A DNA stretch of 64,000 nucleotides from an uncultured Pelagibacteraceae bacterium. Its GTDB lineage: Bacteria > Pseudomonadota > Alphaproteobacteria > Pelagibacterales > Pelagibacteraceae. The translations under genes were made by a program, and so were the position numbers. The stretch is from assembly GCA_902559605.1 (NCBI GenBank), contig CACEIC010000002.1, positions 1 through 64,000 of the forward strand, in the 5' to 3' direction. Shown one piece after another: positions 36,657 to 45,653 of this stretch. Each line of letters opens with the position of its first letter. Position 1 is the first letter of the stretch. Under the pieces are notes generated by a model. That model made no database searches. It worked only from the letters and a program-made list of their open reading frames with translations, and was not told the origin of the DNA.

Positions 36657-36790
36657 TAAACAGTGAGTTTTTTTCTGCCTTTACTTCTTCTTCTTCTAAT
36701 GAGTTTTCTTCCACCTTTAGTCTTCATTTTAGACCTAAAACCATGCCTTCGTTTTCTCACTTTTTTACTAGGTTGATATGTACGTTTCAT
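36656..36790 (-). CDS. rpmH: 50S ribosomal protein L34 (44 aa, below the ORF-track cutoff)
   Basis: [44 protein letters not shown]; stop overlaps the rnpA ATG. Confidence 0.97.
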   Translation of the reverse strand: MKRTYQPSKKVRKRRHGFRSKMKTKGGRKLIRRRRSKGRKKLTV

Positions 36791-36834
36791 ATTAAGGCTT
36801 CTTTTTTGTTAAATTTCGGTAGTTATACAATTTA

Positions 36835-37590
36835 ATGTATATAAGTACAGCGATTTTTAATAAATTAGGTAAAGTGGAAAAACAAAATAAATTAAAAATT
36901 GTTCTAGGTGTTATATACCTATCAATAGTTACAGGGTTTTTGTTGCTATTTTTTAACTATTTCTCACTTGATGACTTTTCAAGTTTTGATCTTATAAAAA
37001 ATAATAGAGATAAATTAAATGATATAAAAAATTCTAATCTTTTTATAACAAGCATCATATTCCTTATTGGAGTGATTGCTTGGTCTATGTTATTAGGATT
37101 TGGGGCACCTGTATTTTTATTAGGTGGATTTATATTTGGTAAATGGATTGGAACATTATTAGTTATATTTGGTTTATCAATAGGTGCAACCTCTTTATAT
37201 TTAACCGCAAATTATTTCTTTAAAGATTTTATCGAGAAAAAATTTTCAACAAAATTTTCTAATCTTAAAGAAAAGTTTAAAGACAATGAATTTATTTTTT
37301 TTTTAATATACAGATTTGTTGGTGGGATACCTTTTGCAATATCTAATATTTTACCAACATTATTTAATGTTAAAATTAAAAATTTCTTTTTTGGGTCTCT
37401 TATTGGAATGGCGCCCCAATTATTTATTGGCACCTCACTTGGAGCTGGGCTTAATAAAGTTATTGAAAATAATCTAGAGCCCCCAAGTATAATCGATATA
37501 ATTTTAACTCCAGATATTTATATTCCAATAATCGGGATGATGATATTGGTTTTAATAGGAATCATGATGAGAAAAAAATTTTACAAATAA
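36835..37590 (+). CDS. TVP38/TMEM64 (DedA-like, VTT domain) membrane protein
   Basis: GAPVFLLGGFIFGKWIGTLLVIFGLSIGATSLYL, RFVGGIPFAISNILPTLFNVKIKNFFFGSLIGMAPQLFIGTSLG. Confidence 0.85.
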   Translation: MYISTAIFNKLGKVEKQNKLKIVLGVIYLSIVTGFLLLFFNYFSLDDFSSFDLIKNNRDKLNDIKNSNLFITSIIFLIGVIAWSMLLGFGAPVFLLGGFIFGKWIGTLLVIFGLSIGATSLYLTANYFFKDFIEKKFSTKFSNLKEKFKDNEFIFFLIYRFVGGIPFAISNILPTLFNVKIKNFFFGSLIGMAPQLFIGTSLGAGLNKVIENNLEPPSIIDIILTPDIYIPIIGMMILVLIGIMMRKKFYK

Positions 37591-37591
37591 C

Positions 37592-37665
37592 TGGTGCCCT
37601 CACCCAGAATTGAACTGGAAACTCATCCTTACCATGGATGTGTTATACCATTTAACTATGAGGGC
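37592..37665 (-). tRNA. tRNA-Thr (anticodon GGT), CCA encoded
   Basis: Reverse complement GCCCTCATAGTTAAATGGTATAACACATCCATGGTAAGGATGAGTTTCCAGTTCAATTCTGGGTGAGGGCACCA; anticodon arm CATCC-ATGGTAA-GGATG. Confidence 0.95.
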
Positions 37666-37760
37666 ATATTTTAATTATAATTAGTGTATAAAATTGTTTT
37701 TTTCAAATAATTGCCTTAATTTTTTATTAAAATCAGGTATATCTAAATTTGGTAAATGAT

Positions 37761-37958
37761 ATGGGAATTCACTACGATTATAAATCAACAAGAGGTGCTA
37801 AAGCTATGGAGAAGCAAGCTAAAAGAGAAAAAAAGCTTGCAGAAAAAAGAGCAAAAAAATTAGCCAAACAAGGTGATACCAAAAATTCGGAAGATAAAAC
37901 CATACCTATCGATCAGGTTATAACGTTAGATCACCTTACCAATCCAGATAAAAAGTAA
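37761..37958 (+). CDS. Small basic conserved-type protein (MGIHYDYKSTRGAKAMEKQAKREKKLAEKRAKK)
   Basis: ORF with plausible internal start at MGIHYDY; highly charged. Confidence 0.6.
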   Translation: MGIHYDYKSTRGAKAMEKQAKREKKLAEKRAKKLAKQGDTKNSEDKTIPIDQVITLDHLTNPDKK

Positions 37959-37963
37959 TCAAG

Positions 37964-38065
37964 ATGGACAGTAAGAAGGATAAAAAGGCTAAACTAGAAG
38001 AGGCTTTGCGTAAAAACTTAAGAAAAAGAAAAATTTTTCAGAGAAAAAACAAAAAAAATAAATAA
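37964..38065 (+). CDS. Very small basic protein (33 aa) abutting dcd
   Basis: MDSKKDKKAKLEEALRKNLRKRKIFQRKNKKNK*; stop directly precedes the dcd ATG. Confidence 0.5.
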   Translation: MDSKKDKKAKLEEALRKNLRKRKIFQRKNKKNK

Positions 38066-38620
38066 ATGACAGTACAATCAGATAAGTGGATAATTAAAAT
38101 GGCTAAAGAACAGTCAATGATATCACCATTTGAAGACAAACAAATAAGGGAAGGGAAAATTTCGTTTGGTGTTTCTTCTTATGGCTACGATGCAAGAGTA
38201 TCAAATGAATTTAAAATATTTACTAATGTTAATTCTGAAATTGTAGATCCAAAAAATTTTAAACCAACAAATTTTGTGACTAAAGATTCCGATGAATGTA
38301 TTATTCCACCAAATTCTTTTGTTTTAGCAAGAACAGTCGAATATTTTAAAATCCCAAGCGATGTCCTGGTTATTTGTTTAGGCAAGTCTACTTATGCGAG
38401 ATGTGGAATAATTGTTAATGTAACACCTTTAGAACCAGGATGGGAAGGACATGTTACTCTTGAATTTTCTAACACAACACCATTACCAGCCAAAATATAT
38501 GCAAATGAGGGTGTGGCTCAATTTATATTTTTAAAGGGGAATGAGAAGCCCGATGTTTCATATGCTGATAGAAATGGAAAATATATGGGCCAAAAAGGGG
38601 TAACGCTGCCCAAAATTTAA
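38066..38620 (+). CDS. dcd: dCTP deaminase
   Basis: [52 protein letters not shown]. Confidence 0.96.
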   Translation: MTVQSDKWIIKMAKEQSMISPFEDKQIREGKISFGVSSYGYDARVSNEFKIFTNVNSEIVDPKNFKPTNFVTKDSDECIIPPNSFVLARTVEYFKIPSDVLVICLGKSTYARCGIIVNVTPLEPGWEGHVTLEFSNTTPLPAKIYANEGVAQFIFLKGNEKPDVSYADRNGKYMGQKGVTLPKI

Positions 38621-38621
38621 A

Positions 38622-39884
38622 ATGGATAAATTTAAAATTAATGGTCCCTCTAAGATCAGAGGAGAGGTATCAATTTCTGGAAGTAAAAATGCTGCTCTAC
38701 CAATACTTGCTGCAACTCTACTCTTTGATAAAAAAGTAACAATTAAAAATCTTCCACGAGTTAAAGATATAGATACAATGCTTAATTTGTTAAAATCACT
38801 TGGAAGAAAAATTAGTTTTAAAAGTAATAAAAAAATTGCGACAATCTCAATAGGGAAAAAAAATAATTTTTTTGCACCTTATTCTCTAGTTAAAACAATG
38901 AGAGCAGGAATTTTAGTCCTTGGCCCCTTATTAGCAAAAAATAAAAAAGCAAAAGTAAGTAGCCCAGGTGGTTGTAGTATAGGAGTAAGACCAATAGACA
39001 TACATTTAAAAGCCATATCTAAACTTGGTGTCAAAATTCAAATCGAAAAAGGATATGTTAATGCAAAAGCACAAAAGGGATTAGTTGGTTCAAATATAAG
39101 ATTTTCAAAAATTTCTGTTGGAGCTACTGAAAATTCCATTCTTGCTGCTTGTCTTGCAAAAGGAAAAACGACTATAAGGAATTGTGCTATAGAGCCTGAA
39201 ATCAAAGACCTAACAAAATTTTTGAATACAGCTGGCGCTAAGATCAAATGGGTTGGTAAAAGAACTTTAAAAATAGAGGGTGTAAAAGTACTAAAAAGTA
39301 TCACCTACTCAATAATGAATGATAGAATTGAGGCAGGCACTTTTTGTGTTGCCGCGTGTCTGAATGGTGGAAATTTAAAAATTAAAAACTTTCAGCCAAA
39401 AATTATAAATACGGAAATAAATCTACTAAAAAAAATTGGAGCAAATATAAAAACTACAAAAAATACAATTGAAATTAAGGGACCAAAAACAATTAAAAAT
39501 TTAGAATTATTAAAAACTGGGGAATATCCAAACTTCCCAACTGATTTGCAGGCTCAAATTATGGTATTATTAACCAAAGCTAGCGGAAAAAGCACTATAG
39601 AAGAAAATATATTTGAAAACAGATTTATGCATGTTCCAGAATTAAAAAGATTAGGTGCAAAAATTAATATTAAAGGAAATAAGGCAATTATCGAAGGAAC
39701 TAATAATTTAGAAGGAGCTGAATTAATGTCTAGTGACTTAAGGGCATCAGTCGCTTTAGTTTTGGCTGCTTTTATTTCAAAAGGAACAACAGTTATTAAT
39801 AGAGTGTATCATTTAGATCGAGGTTATGAAAAAATTGAGAATAAATTAAAAAAAATTGGAGTAAAAATTAAAAGAATATCTTAG
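38622..39884 (+). CDS. murA: UDP-N-acetylglucosamine 1-carboxyvinyltransferase
   Basis: SGSKNAALPILAATLL, PGGCSIGVRPIDIHLKA, DRIEAGTFCVAA. Confidence 0.96.
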   Translation: MDKFKINGPSKIRGEVSISGSKNAALPILAATLLFDKKVTIKNLPRVKDIDTMLNLLKSLGRKISFKSNKKIATISIGKKNNFFAPYSLVKTMRAGILVLGPLLAKNKKAKVSSPGGCSIGVRPIDIHLKAISKLGVKIQIEKGYVNAKAQKGLVGSNIRFSKISVGATENSILAACLAKGKTTIRNCAIEPEIKDLTKFLNTAGAKIKWVGKRTLKIEGVKVLKSITYSIMNDRIEAGTFCVAACLNGGNLKIKNFQPKIINTEINLLKKIGANIKTTKNTIEIKGPKTIKNLELLKTGEYPNFPTDLQAQIMVLLTKASGKSTIEENIFENRFMHVPELKRLGAKINIKGNKAIIEGTNNLEGAELMSSDLRASVALVLAAFISKGTTVINRVYHLDRGYEKIENKLKKIGVKIKRIS

Positions 39885-40276
39885 TGAATAGTTTTTTAAA
39901 GAAAGTAATCGCCCAATCTCCAGATGACTTACAAATCATTTCAGCAATATGTGCAGAATCTAAAGTCAAAATTTCTGATATAAAATACCTTCCTTCTACG
40001 AAAATTTTTTTACTTTCTGTTTTAAGAAAAGATAAAGAAACAGAAAATAGTAAACCGATAAATAGTGTTGTAAAATTTGAATTTATTGAAAGTTCTAAGT
40101 CTAAAAATATTGACCAGTCCAATACAGGATTAACTTTAGAGTTATTCGCTATTGATATTTTCAAAAAAAAAGAAAATTTTGAAATAGTTCTGTTATTTTC
40201 AAAAAATAGAATTATAACACTGTCCACAGAAGTTATTGACGTAACATTGGAGGACCAAAAAATTAAAAATGATTAA
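39884..40276 (+). CDS. DUF2948-like protein (GTG start)
   Basis: AQSPDDLQIISAICAESKVKISDIKYL; located between murA and hisD. Confidence 0.75.
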   Translation: MNSFLKKVIAQSPDDLQIISAICAESKVKISDIKYLPSTKIFLLSVLRKDKETENSKPINSVVKFEFIESSKSKNIDQSNTGLTLELFAIDIFKKKENFEIVLLFSKNRIITLSTEVIDVTLEDQKIKND

Positions 40277-41531
40277 GTTTTTAGATACAAAAAGTATAAA
40301 TTTTCAAAAAAAATTAATTGACTTTTTGGAATCAAGGAGATCTGGAAAGAATATTGATACAACTATAGTTAAAAGAATTCTAAAAGACGTAAAATTAAAC
40401 AAGAACAAGGCATTGTTAAAATATGAAAAAAAATTTAGCAATAACAATTCGATAAAAATTAAAAACAATGAGCTAAAAAATTCAATTAAATCTTTAAATG
40501 AAAAAATAAAGCAATCAATTGATTTAGCATATGATAGGATATTTAATTTTCACAAAAAACAGCAGAGAAAAAATATTTTTTATAAAGATAAATATAATAA
40601 TAAGCTAGCCTATAAATATGTTCCATTGCAGTCAGTAGGAATTTATGTTCCTGCAAATTTACCCTCAACATTGCTTATGAATTCTATACCAGCCAAGATT
40701 GCTGGCGTTAAAAGAATTGTTTTGGCCAACCCCAAACTTAATGGAAAATTAAATCCAGCTGTTTTATACGCTGCTCAAAAAGTTGGAATTAATGAAATAT
40801 ATTCAATGGGTGGTGCGCAGGCTATTGCAAGTTTAGCCTATATTCAAAAAGTTAATAAAATTGTTGGACCTGGTAATATTTTTGTTGCTGCAGCTAAAAA
40901 GGAATTATTCGGCCAGGTTGGTGTAGAGTCTATGATAGCTGGTCCTTCAGAAATAACAATTTTAGCAGATAATAAAACTAAAATAGAGGATGTCCTAACA
41001 TCAATGATAGGCCAAGCAGAACATGATGAAAATTCACAGTGTATTCTTATTTCAAAAGATTTAAAATTGATAAAAGAATTTCAAAAAAAAATTAAAGAAA
41101 GAATAAAAAAATTACCAAGAAGATTAATAGCTTTTAAAAGTCTTAAAAATAATGGTTTAGCAATTCTTGCAAGAAAAAATTCAGATATAATTAATTCAAT
41201 AAATGAAATAGCTCCGGAGCACTTAGAAATAAATATTTCTAAACCAGATAAAATACTTAATAAAGTAATCAACGTTGGAAGTGTTTGTATTGGTAAATAT
41301 TCACCAATGGCAGTTACAGACTATAATGCTGGCACAAATCATGTCTTACCAACTTTTGGATCTGCAAAGTTTGCGTCAGGATTGAACGTTAACGAATTTT
41401 ATAAAAAAATTAGCTATATAACTCTATCTAAAAAAGGTGTTGAGAAAATAGGAGAATCCGCTACACATCTCGCAGAGTATGAAGAATTATATGGTCATGC
41501 TTTAAGTATAAGATCAAGAATGAGGAGATAA
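40269..41531 (+). CDS. hisD: Histidinol dehydrogenase
   Basis: [65 protein letters not shown]. Confidence 0.96.
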   Translation: MIKFLDTKSINFQKKLIDFLESRRSGKNIDTTIVKRILKDVKLNKNKALLKYEKKFSNNNSIKIKNNELKNSIKSLNEKIKQSIDLAYDRIFNFHKKQQRKNIFYKDKYNNKLAYKYVPLQSVGIYVPANLPSTLLMNSIPAKIAGVKRIVLANPKLNGKLNPAVLYAAQKVGINEIYSMGGAQAIASLAYIQKVNKIVGPGNIFVAAAKKELFGQVGVESMIAGPSEITILADNKTKIEDVLTSMIGQAEHDENSQCILISKDLKLIKEFQKKIKERIKKLPRRLIAFKSLKNNGLAILARKNSDIINSINEIAPEHLEINISKPDKILNKVINVGSVCIGKYSPMAVTDYNAGTNHVLPTFGSAKFASGLNVNEFYKKISYITLSKKGVEKIGESATHLAEYEELYGHALSIRSRMRR

Positions 41532-41535
41532 TAAT

Positions 41536-41751
41536 TTGAGTAAACAGGATACGTTGGAGTTTGAAGGTATAGTGACTGATCTTCTTCCTAATGCTATGTT
41601 TAGAGTTAAACTAGACAATGGTCATAACGTTACTGCTCACACAGCAGGAAAACTAAGAAAAAATCGTATTCGTGTTTTACAAGGTGATAGAGTAAAATTG
41701 GAAGTTTCTCCATACGATCTATCAAAGGGTCGTATAATTTTTAGATCTTAA
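41536..41751 (+). CDS. infA: Translation initiation factor IF-1 (TTG start)
   Basis: [70 protein letters not shown]. Confidence 0.96.
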   Translation: MSKQDTLEFEGIVTDLLPNAMFRVKLDNGHNVTAHTAGKLRKNRIRVLQGDRVKLEVSPYDLSKGRIIFRS

Positions 41752-41754
41752 TAT

Positions 41755-41830
41755 GGCTTCGTAGCTCAGTTGGTAGAGCAAAGCCCTGAAAAGGCTTGTG
41801 TCGCTGGTTCGAGTCCCGCCGAAGCCACCA
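41755..41830 (+). tRNA. tRNA-Phe (anticodon GAA), CCA encoded
   Basis: GGCTTCG/CGAAGCC acceptor, anticodon arm AAGCC-CTGAAAA-GGCTT; starts 4 nt after the infA stop. Confidence 0.95.
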
Positions 41831-41915
41831 TACCATGTGGTATTAATATCCATCATTATGCTTGCATTCAAAATTAAAATCTAATACCTATCCATCAGCT
41901 ATTTATAGCTAATTA

Positions 41916-41921
41916 TATAAT
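41916..41921 (+). promoter_or_regulatory. Putative -10 element (TATAAT) of cspA
   Basis: TATAAT 24 nt before the cspA ATG, preceded by a 5-bp hairpin AGCTA-TTTA-TAGCT (41897-41910). Confidence 0.35.
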
Positions 41922-41944
41922 AACAAAGAAAGAGTAACTAAAGT

Positions 41945-42157
41945 ATGAGTACATTAAAAGGCAAAGTAAAGTGGTTCAACGGTAAGAAGGGCTACGGTTT
42001 TATTGAAAGAGAAGACGGAGAAAAAGATTGTTTCGTTCATGCGAGTGCAGTTAGAGAAGCTGGGCTAAGATTTTTGAATGAAAACGATGCTATAGAATTC
42101 GAAATTCAAGATGGCGAAAAAGGTCCAAGCGCTGTAAATTTGAAAAAATTAGGTTAA
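41945..42157 (+). CDS. Cold-shock domain protein
   Basis: [31 protein letters not shown]. Confidence 0.95.
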   Translation: MSTLKGKVKWFNGKKGYGFIEREDGEKDCFVHASAVREAGLRFLNENDAIEFEIQDGEKGPSAVNLKKLG

Positions 42158-42188
42158 TAAAATTTAATTCATCAAAAATATTTGTATG

Positions 42189-42221
42189 GGAATAGGATAT
42201 GTTAGAAGACATAGCTATTCC
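42189..42221 (+). other. Predicted stable RNA hairpin downstream of the csp gene
   Basis: GGAATAG-GA-TATGT-TAGAAG-ACATA-G-CTATTCC: 7 bp + 5 bp separated by a 2x1 internal loop. Confidence 0.6.
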
Positions 42222-42276
42222 TGTGCAAAGCTTTTTCTTACTTGCATTTCAAAAAAAAAATGCTACTAACACAACA

Positions 42277-42351
42277 ATGACTAAAAACGTAATTATTAAA
42301 AGAGAAACACACAGACATCATTTTCATGCTGGCTGCAAGCTAGCTATTTAA
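42277..42351 (+). promoter_or_regulatory. Candidate His-rich leader peptide (24 aa; in frame with a longer 50-codon ORF from 42199) upstream of tRNA-His-hisS-hisZ-hisG
   Basis: MTKNVIIKRETHRHHFHAGCKLAI*; codons CAC AGA CAT CAT TTT CAT; overlaps hairpin GCTGGC-TGCAA-GCTAGC (42328-42344). Confidence 0.35.
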
Positions 42352-42401
42352 CTATTTATAAATTTAATTTTATCCACATTTAGTATAAAACATCAGAAGG
42401 A

Positions 42402-42478
42402 GCACGGGTAGCTCAGTTGGTTAGAGCAGCGGTTTGTGGAACCGAAGGTCGACAGTTCGAATCTGTCCCCGTGTACCA
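42402..42478 (+). tRNA. tRNA-His (anticodon GTG), CCA encoded, no encoded G-1, A73
   Basis: GCACGGG/CCCGTGT acceptor (G1:U72), A73, anticodon loop TTGTGGA, T-arm GACAG-TTCGAAT-CTGTC; base -1 is A. Confidence 0.95.
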
Positions 42479-42482
42479 AAAA

Positions 42483-43913
42483 ATGAATAAAGAAAAAAAA
42501 TTGTCAGCCAAGAACCCCTCAGGTTTTGTTGATAGATACGGTAACGAATTAGCATTAAAAGAAAACTTAATTGCTAAGATTGAAGAAAATTTTTTAAAAT
42601 TTGGTTTTTCAAAGCTAGAAACTCCAAGTTTTGAAATATCAGAAAACATAGGAAAATTTTTACCAGATGAGGATAGACCAAGCTCTGGTGTATTTGGTTT
42701 TCAAGAGGAAAATGATAGTTGGATATCATTACGTTATGATTTAACTGCACCATTAGCAAGATACGTGTCTCAAAATTATTTAAATATCTCAAATCCTTTT
42801 AAAAGATATCAAATCGGTAATGTATGGCGAAATGAGAAACCCGGACCTGGTAGATTTAGAGAGTTTACTCAAGCCGATTGTGATATTATTGGATCCAATA
42901 ATCCTTTAGCAGATGCTGAGATGTGTAATCTTTTAGCTGATACATTATATTTTTGTGGCTTAGAAAAGAATCAATATCAAATTAAGTTGAGTAATAGGAA
43001 ATTAATCCAGGGACTTATTGAAAATTTAAAAATTTCAGAAAGCAAACAACAACTTACTGTTTTAAGAGCTATTGATAAACTTGATAGAGTTGGAACTGAT
43101 GGCGTTAAACAATTGCTTACAACGGGACGTGAAGACAAATCCGGTGATAAAACTATTGGAGCAAACCTCTCCGATAATCAAGCTGAAGAAATAGTTAGTT
43201 TTATAAACATGAAATCCCTAGATGAAATTAAGTCAGCTATACCAAACAAATTAATTGAAGATGGTGTTGATGAAATAAATAAAGTATTAGATGGATTAAA
43301 TTATTCATCTAATTTTGATCAAATAATTTTTTCTCCAGAGGTTATTAGAGGACTTGAATATTATGATGGTCCAATATTTGAGGCAAATTTAACATTTAAA
43401 GTCAAAAATCAAAAAAACCAAGAGGTGGAGTTTGGCTCAGTTGGTGGAGGTGGAAGATACAATTCTTTGGTTTCAAGATTTAAAAAAGTAGACTTATCTG
43501 CAACAGGAGTTTCCATAGGCCTTGATCGTTTGTTATACGCATTAGTTCAGTTAAATAAAATCGAGGTAAAAAATAATTCACCAATAATTATATGTGTTTT
43601 AGATCAAAAATATCTCTCTAATTACTATGAATTGTTATCACAACTTAGAAATCAAAACATAAGATCTGAAGTTTATCTGGGAGATTCTGGTTTGAAATCT
43701 CAATTAAAATATGCAGATAAAAGGAGCTCACCAGCTGTAATTCTTTGTGGAGATGATGAATTTAAAAATAATAAAATTACTATAAAAAAATTAGTCCCAA
43801 ATTTAGAAGAAACATCAAGAAATTTATCTAGAGAAGAATGGAAAAAATCTGAAAATACTCAAATTACATTTGACAAGGAGAACCTGATTGATGAAATCAA
43901 AAAACTTATCTGA
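42483..43913 (+). CDS. hisS: Histidyl-tRNA synthetase
   Basis: LRYDLTAPLARYV, RYQIGNVWRNEKPGPGRFREFTQADCDIIG, GRYNSL; ATG at 42483 (the longer ORF reads through tRNA-His). Confidence 0.94.
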   Translation: MNKEKKLSAKNPSGFVDRYGNELALKENLIAKIEENFLKFGFSKLETPSFEISENIGKFLPDEDRPSSGVFGFQEENDSWISLRYDLTAPLARYVSQNYLNISNPFKRYQIGNVWRNEKPGPGRFREFTQADCDIIGSNNPLADAEMCNLLADTLYFCGLEKNQYQIKLSNRKLIQGLIENLKISESKQQLTVLRAIDKLDRVGTDGVKQLLTTGREDKSGDKTIGANLSDNQAEEIVSFINMKSLDEIKSAIPNKLIEDGVDEINKVLDGLNYSSNFDQIIFSPEVIRGLEYYDGPIFEANLTFKVKNQKNQEVEFGSVGGGGRYNSLVSRFKKVDLSATGVSIGLDRLLYALVQLNKIEVKNNSPIIICVLDQKYLSNYYELLSQLRNQNIRSEVYLGDSGLKSQLKYADKRSSPAVILCGDDEFKNNKITIKKLVPNLEETSRNLSREEWKKSENTQITFDKENLIDEIKKLI

Positions 43914-44943
43914 AAATATTTTAAAAGTAATTAAGTCAAACGGATATAAATATATTGATCTTGATACAGTTATTGACACTAATTTAATATTGGAAAGGTC
44001 AGGAGAAAATTTCAAAAGATTTATATTTTCTTTCAATGATCAATTAGGAAATGAAATTTGTTTAAGACCTGACTTAACAATTGCATCTTGTGTTAGATAT
44101 TTGAAACAAAAAAAGAAAACTAGTGAAAAAATTTTCTATAGTGGTCAAGCATTTAGGAAAGGATTAAATAAAAAAGACTCTGTTATCAGAAATCAGATTG
44201 GTTTCGAAATATTGGGATCTTTTACTGAAAAAAAAGATGATAAAAAAATAATAGAAACTTCACTTAAAGCATTATCAAAAATTAAATATAAAAGTGGATA
44301 TTTAGTAATAGGTAACATAGAAATTTTTAGGCTTTTGTTAGATAAATTGGATTGTCCAGCAAGATGGAAGTTAAGATTACAACGTCATTTTTGGAGAGAA
44401 AAATATTTTAATGATTTATTGAAAAGATTGGAGACTAATTCTGATATCGACCCAACAATTGTCGAAATAGATAAAAAAAAATATTCTAAAATGATTAATG
44501 GAAATAAAAAAAAAGAAGTTGCTGGAAGATCAATAGAAGAAATATTGTTAAGATTTGATAGTAAAATTAAAGATCCAAGAAGAACAAAAAAAGGTAGTAA
44601 TGTTGTAAAAATTTTAAAAGAGTACTTAAGAATTGAATGTCCTATTAATCAAGCATCTAAAAAGTTAAATTTATTTTTTAAAAAAAATAAAATTAATCTT
44701 AGAGTTCAGGATGATTATTTCCCAATAACTAAAAATAAAATTAATAAATTAAATGTTAGTTTCAATTCTTCTTTTGGAAGACATCTCGAATATTACACTG
44801 GTTTGGTATTCAAGATTGATATTAAATTAAAGTCTGAGAAGTTAAATATTAGAGGTGGTAGATACGATTCTTTAATTAAAGATCTTGGATTTAAAAAAAA
44901 TATACCAGCTGTTGGAGCAGCTATTAACTTAGAGAAATTATGA
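43891..44943 (+). CDS. hisZ: ATP phosphoribosyltransferase regulatory subunit (HisRS paralogue)
   Basis: LRPDLTIASCVRYL, GQAFRKG, RGGRYDSLI; between hisS and a short hisG. Confidence 0.88.
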   Translation: MKSKNLSENILKVIKSNGYKYIDLDTVIDTNLILERSGENFKRFIFSFNDQLGNEICLRPDLTIASCVRYLKQKKKTSEKIFYSGQAFRKGLNKKDSVIRNQIGFEILGSFTEKKDDKKIIETSLKALSKIKYKSGYLVIGNIEIFRLLLDKLDCPARWKLRLQRHFWREKYFNDLLKRLETNSDIDPTIVEIDKKKYSKMINGNKKKEVAGRSIEEILLRFDSKIKDPRRTKKGSNVVKILKEYLRIECPINQASKKLNLFFKKNKINLRVQDDYFPITKNKINKLNVSFNSSFGRHLEYYTGLVFKIDIKLKSEKLNIRGGRYDSLIKDLGFKKNIPAVGAAINLEKL

Positions 44944-45623
44944 GTAATAGCATCTTAAAAATTGGAATTCCAAGTAAGGGACGTTTGCGATCAGGAGTTT
45001 TAAATATTTTTAAAAGAAAAAAATTAAAAATTCTTTCTGAAAGAGGTGAGAGGGACTTATTTGGATTTATTAAAGGAGAAAAAAATATTACTATTAATTA
45101 TCTGCATGCTAGAGAAATAATAGAACGTCTTGCGGATGGATCTCTAGATATTGGCTTTTCTGGATATGATTTATTAATGGAAAGCGAAATTAACATTCAA
45201 AAAAAAGTGATTGTAAAAAAAAAGTACGATTTTGGAGAAGCTAAATTAGTAGTTGCAATCCCAGATGATTGGATAGATGTACAGACAATGCCTGATCTTG
45301 AAGAAATAGCTTTTGAATTTAAAGAAAAAAAAAAAAATAGATTACGTATAGCTACAAAATACCCAAATTTAACAAGAGAATTTATGTTCTCCAGAGGAGT
45401 TACTCAATTTAAATTGGTGAAGAGCCTTGGTGCAACAGAGATATATCCATTTACCAGATCATCTGAAATAATAACCGATATAACTTCAACCGGAGCAACT
45501 TTAAAAGCTAATAAATTAAGGATATTAAAAGATGGAATAATTCTTAATTCTCAGGCTTGTTTAATGACATCAAAAAAAAATAGAGAGATAAAAAATCTTA
45601 AAAGTGTTTTAAATAAACTTTAA
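44940..45623 (+). CDS. hisG: ATP phosphoribosyltransferase, short form
   Basis: KIGIPSKGRLRSG, LDIGFSGYDLL, VTQFKLVKSLGATEIYP, ITDITSTGATLKANKL. Confidence 0.93.
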   Translation: MSNSILKIGIPSKGRLRSGVLNIFKRKKLKILSERGERDLFGFIKGEKNITINYLHAREIIERLADGSLDIGFSGYDLLMESEINIQKKVIVKKKYDFGEAKLVVAIPDDWIDVQTMPDLEEIAFEFKEKKKNRLRIATKYPNLTREFMFSRGVTQFKLVKSLGATEIYPFTRSSEIITDITSTGATLKANKLRILKDGIILNSQACLMTSKKNREIKNLKSVLNKL

Positions 45624-45653
45624 ATATCATTAAGTAAGTGTAACATACGAATC

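Noticed and set aside
41830-41843. ATACC-ATGT-GGTAT inverted repeat after tRNA-Phe as a terminator
   Set aside because: Only a 5-bp stem and no following U-tract; could be chance in AT-rich DNA.
42417-42482. N-terminal extension of hisS (MVRAAVCGTEGRQFESVPVYQK)
   Set aside because: It is a translation through the tRNA-His gene; the real start is the ATG at 42483.
42413-42649. Minus-strand ORF ending YTGTDSNCRPSVPQTAALTN
   Set aside because: Antisense read-through of tRNA-His; a common spurious ORF pattern.
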